A DNA stretch of 64,000 bases from Hirundichthys speculiger (Eukaryota; Chordata; Actinopteri; Beloniformes; Exocoetidae), in assembly GCA_018398805.1 (NCBI GenBank), contig JAGFBZ010002379.1:1922001-1986000 (forward strand). Direction: 5' to 3'. Made by a program: the position numbers and the translations under genes. This document shows, in pieces, positions 61,201 to 64,000 of this stretch. The notes under the pieces are model-generated. The model searched no databases and had not been told where the DNA came from. It worked only from the letters and a program-made list of their open reading frames with translations. Within the stretch, counting starts at the first letter, position 1; every line of letters begins with the position of its first letter.

Positions 61201-64000
61201 TGGATTGAGCAATAGCCTTTGCCAATCACACGGGATAATTGCTCAGCTTAATTTATCATCAGAGGCTACAGAATGAGAGGAACTGTCTGTAAGAAGGCTC
61301 ACCATCCCTCAACTGCGCTCCATGAGGAATAGGAACTTAACCTCCCATCAGAATCCGCTTTCAGTGCTCATGAGCTGGATTTAACAGCATCCTTTTGTTT
61401 GCCTTTGGATTTCCTGCTTATGTTAACACATGCTGACAGATGTTCACTTCTAATATGTGGGTGAAGGTGGTGCTCAGTGCGCTACTTCACACCAGTTCAG
61501 CAACGCTGGCGTGGCCACAGTGAATTTCTGATTTGATAAAGTGTGAATAGATTCAAGCTGAAACCAGTAGCAGGTGCGTAAGCAAGGAAGTCACTGATAA
61601 CCTGCCCAGAGCTCACTTTTGATTATTGCTGTTACAGATATTATAACCCATGTCTCACATTCAGATACATATCCTTGTGGACCTCCTTTTCTTCTATTTA
61701 AATTGCAGACAGTTATTGTTATTTCTATCGATGTTTTCTATACCCAAACATTACAACCACCAACACCTAGTGAGCAGTGAAAAACTGTAGATGTAACACT
61801 TTCATAATAGCTAAACTACTGACATGTGATCATCAGAAAGTAAGATTCTTCGGTGAAGACTTGTTAGCAAAATTGCAGCACAGAGAAGATGGAGCAAAAA
61901 TTAACAGCAAAACTGACCAAAAACAATTCCTATCGATTCATACTTCCAGACCTGTAACGTCCCTGAACAGCCAGTGAGCTGCAGTCTTCCTCGGCTGACT
62001 CATTTCCTAACAGGAACTTCTCAGAGCTTCTCAAGTGTGAGATCAGTGAGGGAGGACAAGAAACATCTCTGAACAGCATTTCTGGGGCTCTGGATGCTTC
62101 TCCAGCACAACTTGGTCAGTAACAGGTCGAAGAAACAGGGTCTTTATTTCAACCAATATGAAGCCAGTTTGGTTTTTATTTGCATGGTCAGTTCTGATCA
62201 GGAATATGACCAAACTCCCTCGTAGCAAACCATTTGACTGCACAGCCAGTTTCACATTCCCCTCAAGTAGATGCTCACTCATACCTAACTTGGCCATCCA
62301 TGTATTTACTTTGTGAAAATTCTCTCTGGTATACCTCCTGTTCACAGCCATTTTTCTCTGGTACCAAATCAGCTACAACGGGGGGAGGACAGGATTTATG
62401 CCATGACTTCTACAGGATGGCTGCATTCCCACTAACACTTTGGATCAACACGTTTTTACTACATCAGTCATTCTGTGGTGTTCCTACTCCACTGCATGCC
62501 ATCTGGAATGTCTTTTGTTGATATTAGTCTGGTTGCCAGTCTGTCCACGTTACATGCCTCTGTTCTCTGACTGGTTCTATATCTATGCAGTGTTGTCCAG
62601 AAGCAGTTTTGGCTTCTGTCCCCTGGAAATCAGAAGTCAAGTCCAGAGGAACCATTCTTTGACTGATTCTTTGTGTTGAGGAGGACACCACATACCAGCA
62701 ATGTGGTCTGATTGTTGTTTGGATCTGACTGGAACAATTCTTTTCTGTTTTTATTTTTTATTTTTTTTGTGGAAGAAACAGAAACCTTAGCAGGTAGCCA
62801 CTTGTTTAGGGGGAAAAAAGGCCCATGGACAGAAGGCACATGGCAGTCAGTTAAAGAAAGCTAAAAATATTTTTAAATGAGTGTTGTTTCAAATAACTGC
62901 ATATTGATATATTCCGCCGAGAGACCAAGCTCACTTTATTTTTATTAAACATTCAGATTTCATTCAGATTTGAGTCACAGCAACATTTGGTTTTGTCAAT
63001 TATGAAAATGACTTGTTAAAGTCAACTTAATTTTGACTGCGGTTTCTTTTGAACATTTTTTTTTTCTCACAGGCTCATTGCAGTGGCAATACCCTTCCAA
63101 TCCATCCTCTCTTCTGTGTGTGTGTGTGTGCGCGAGCATGCGTGTGTGTGCAAACAGCTTAGGGGAACAGATCCAGCACCTCTCCACACTGAGCAGCGCA
63201 GCTGGTTGCCAATAATCAAGCTAGATGACAAGCTGGGCATCAGCACACACAAACCCCTGCAATATAAGGTATTTCTGCAAAAGAAACAGCACATCTAAGT
63301 CTTTGCCCAGGAGACTGAAACTCTCCTTCTCTTCTGCTCGCGCCTGTTCTTTCGCTTACTGATTCGGAGCTGTGTCAATGTAATGAAGGCTTTATTTTGT
63401 GTGCCCCCCCACGCACACACACACACACACCTCTTCATCTTTGTCGTCCCCACATCAATATATTTAAGGTCCTGTAACCATAAAGATTGGCAGTGGATGG
63501 GGGGGCTTGATGTGTGGGGAAACATTTACAGATTTGTCCTTGAGCTTTCTTTCATTCTCCACGCAACACATCTACACGTGTATTTGACATTGAAAACATC
63601 CTCCTCTTTACCAGGCAGCGATAACCAAGTGTTTCCTCGGGGGCAATGGCTCATTAACTGCTGTGGATGTGTGTGAGCTTAACGTATGTGCCTGTGTCTA
63701 CATGCCTATCATACATAATTTTGTCAGCTTGGCATGCCTCCTCTTTGGTCTCCAGCTGGTTAGTGGCTGTGGCATCCACGTGACAAAGAGCACGCGTGAA
63801 TGTCTTCTATGTGTTCCTCTTCATTGCAGACCCCCAGCGTGTGTGTGTGTGTGCTTGCATTTTCTGGACGCTCCTTTCTGGAAATGATGTGTGTATGGAG
63901 ACGGCGGCTGGATGCTGCAGGGAGGCTTGGGGTCATGAACGTTAAACTCAGGTGTGCTATCATACGCTTGATTAAGTACAGCTGTCAATGAGGACGGAAG
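58209..64000. other. Intergenic region to window end
   Basis: No gene was recognised. It holds CA or TG microsatellites near 58319-58341, 63113-63150 and 63409-63430 and some T-runs. A 102-codon minus-strand ORF at 62043-62351 has no domain I recognise and no supporting neighbour. Part of 59180-59280 may be a dispersed repeat. Confidence 0.45.

Noticed and set aside
62043..62351. Minus-strand ORF of 102 codons.
   Set aside because: No domain, splice support, or poly(A) context recognised; ORFs of this length occur by chance in 64 kb.

Overview
This is a vertebrate nuclear window, almost certainly from a teleost fish. It is AT-rich, has GT-AG introns, is full of microsatellites, and carries transposon families typical of fish (hAT elements and MITEs with 8-bp target duplications, Tc1-like elements, a fish-type APE LINE, solo LTRs). 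I cannot name the species.

Layout. Positions 1-2840 are upstream sequence holding a hAT copy cut by the window edge, a hAT MITE, and the end of a rab32 intron. Positions 2841-2990 are the last coding exon of rab32 (Rab GTPase, double-cysteine C terminus), followed by its 3' UTR to about 4.06 kb. After a spacer with one orphan exon-like ORF (5231-5317) comes a compact promoter at about 5.8-5.93 kb with a GC box, an RFX X-box-like palindrome and a forkhead core. The androglobin gene (adgb) then runs on the + strand from 5934 to 45851. I could follow 34 coding exons whose splice phases all join, giving a conceptual protein of 1435 residues: calpain-like N-terminal region, linker, second calpain-type region, a split (circularly permuted) globin, beta-rich modules, and a charged coiled-coil tail.

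The rab32-adgb order and orientation match the human 6q24 neighbourhood. The next human gene, STXBP5, has no recognisable exon in the 18 kb downstream. That downstream part (45.85-64 kb) looks gene-free and holds a near full-length but frameshifted LINE on the minus strand (49922-53273, 12-bp target duplication), a decayed Tc1-like transposon (about 54640-57038) split by a solo LTR (54777-55157), a second LTR-like block (57731-58208), and simple repeats.

adgb introns hold a nested hAT pair (19756-21308 with 20567-20951 inside), a second hAT 30 bp away (21346-22346), a Tc1-like remnant (34931-35730), a hAT MITE (35908-36279), SINE-like pieces and a striking 21-bp minisatellite (41050-41219).

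The most biologically interesting points are the RFX/forkhead pair in the adgb promoter, which fits a ciliated-cell or sperm gene, and the absence of a recognisable IQ motif between the two halves of the permuted globin domain. I found no wholly new gene system. Statements about human proteins and repeat families come from general knowledge and were not checked against databases.
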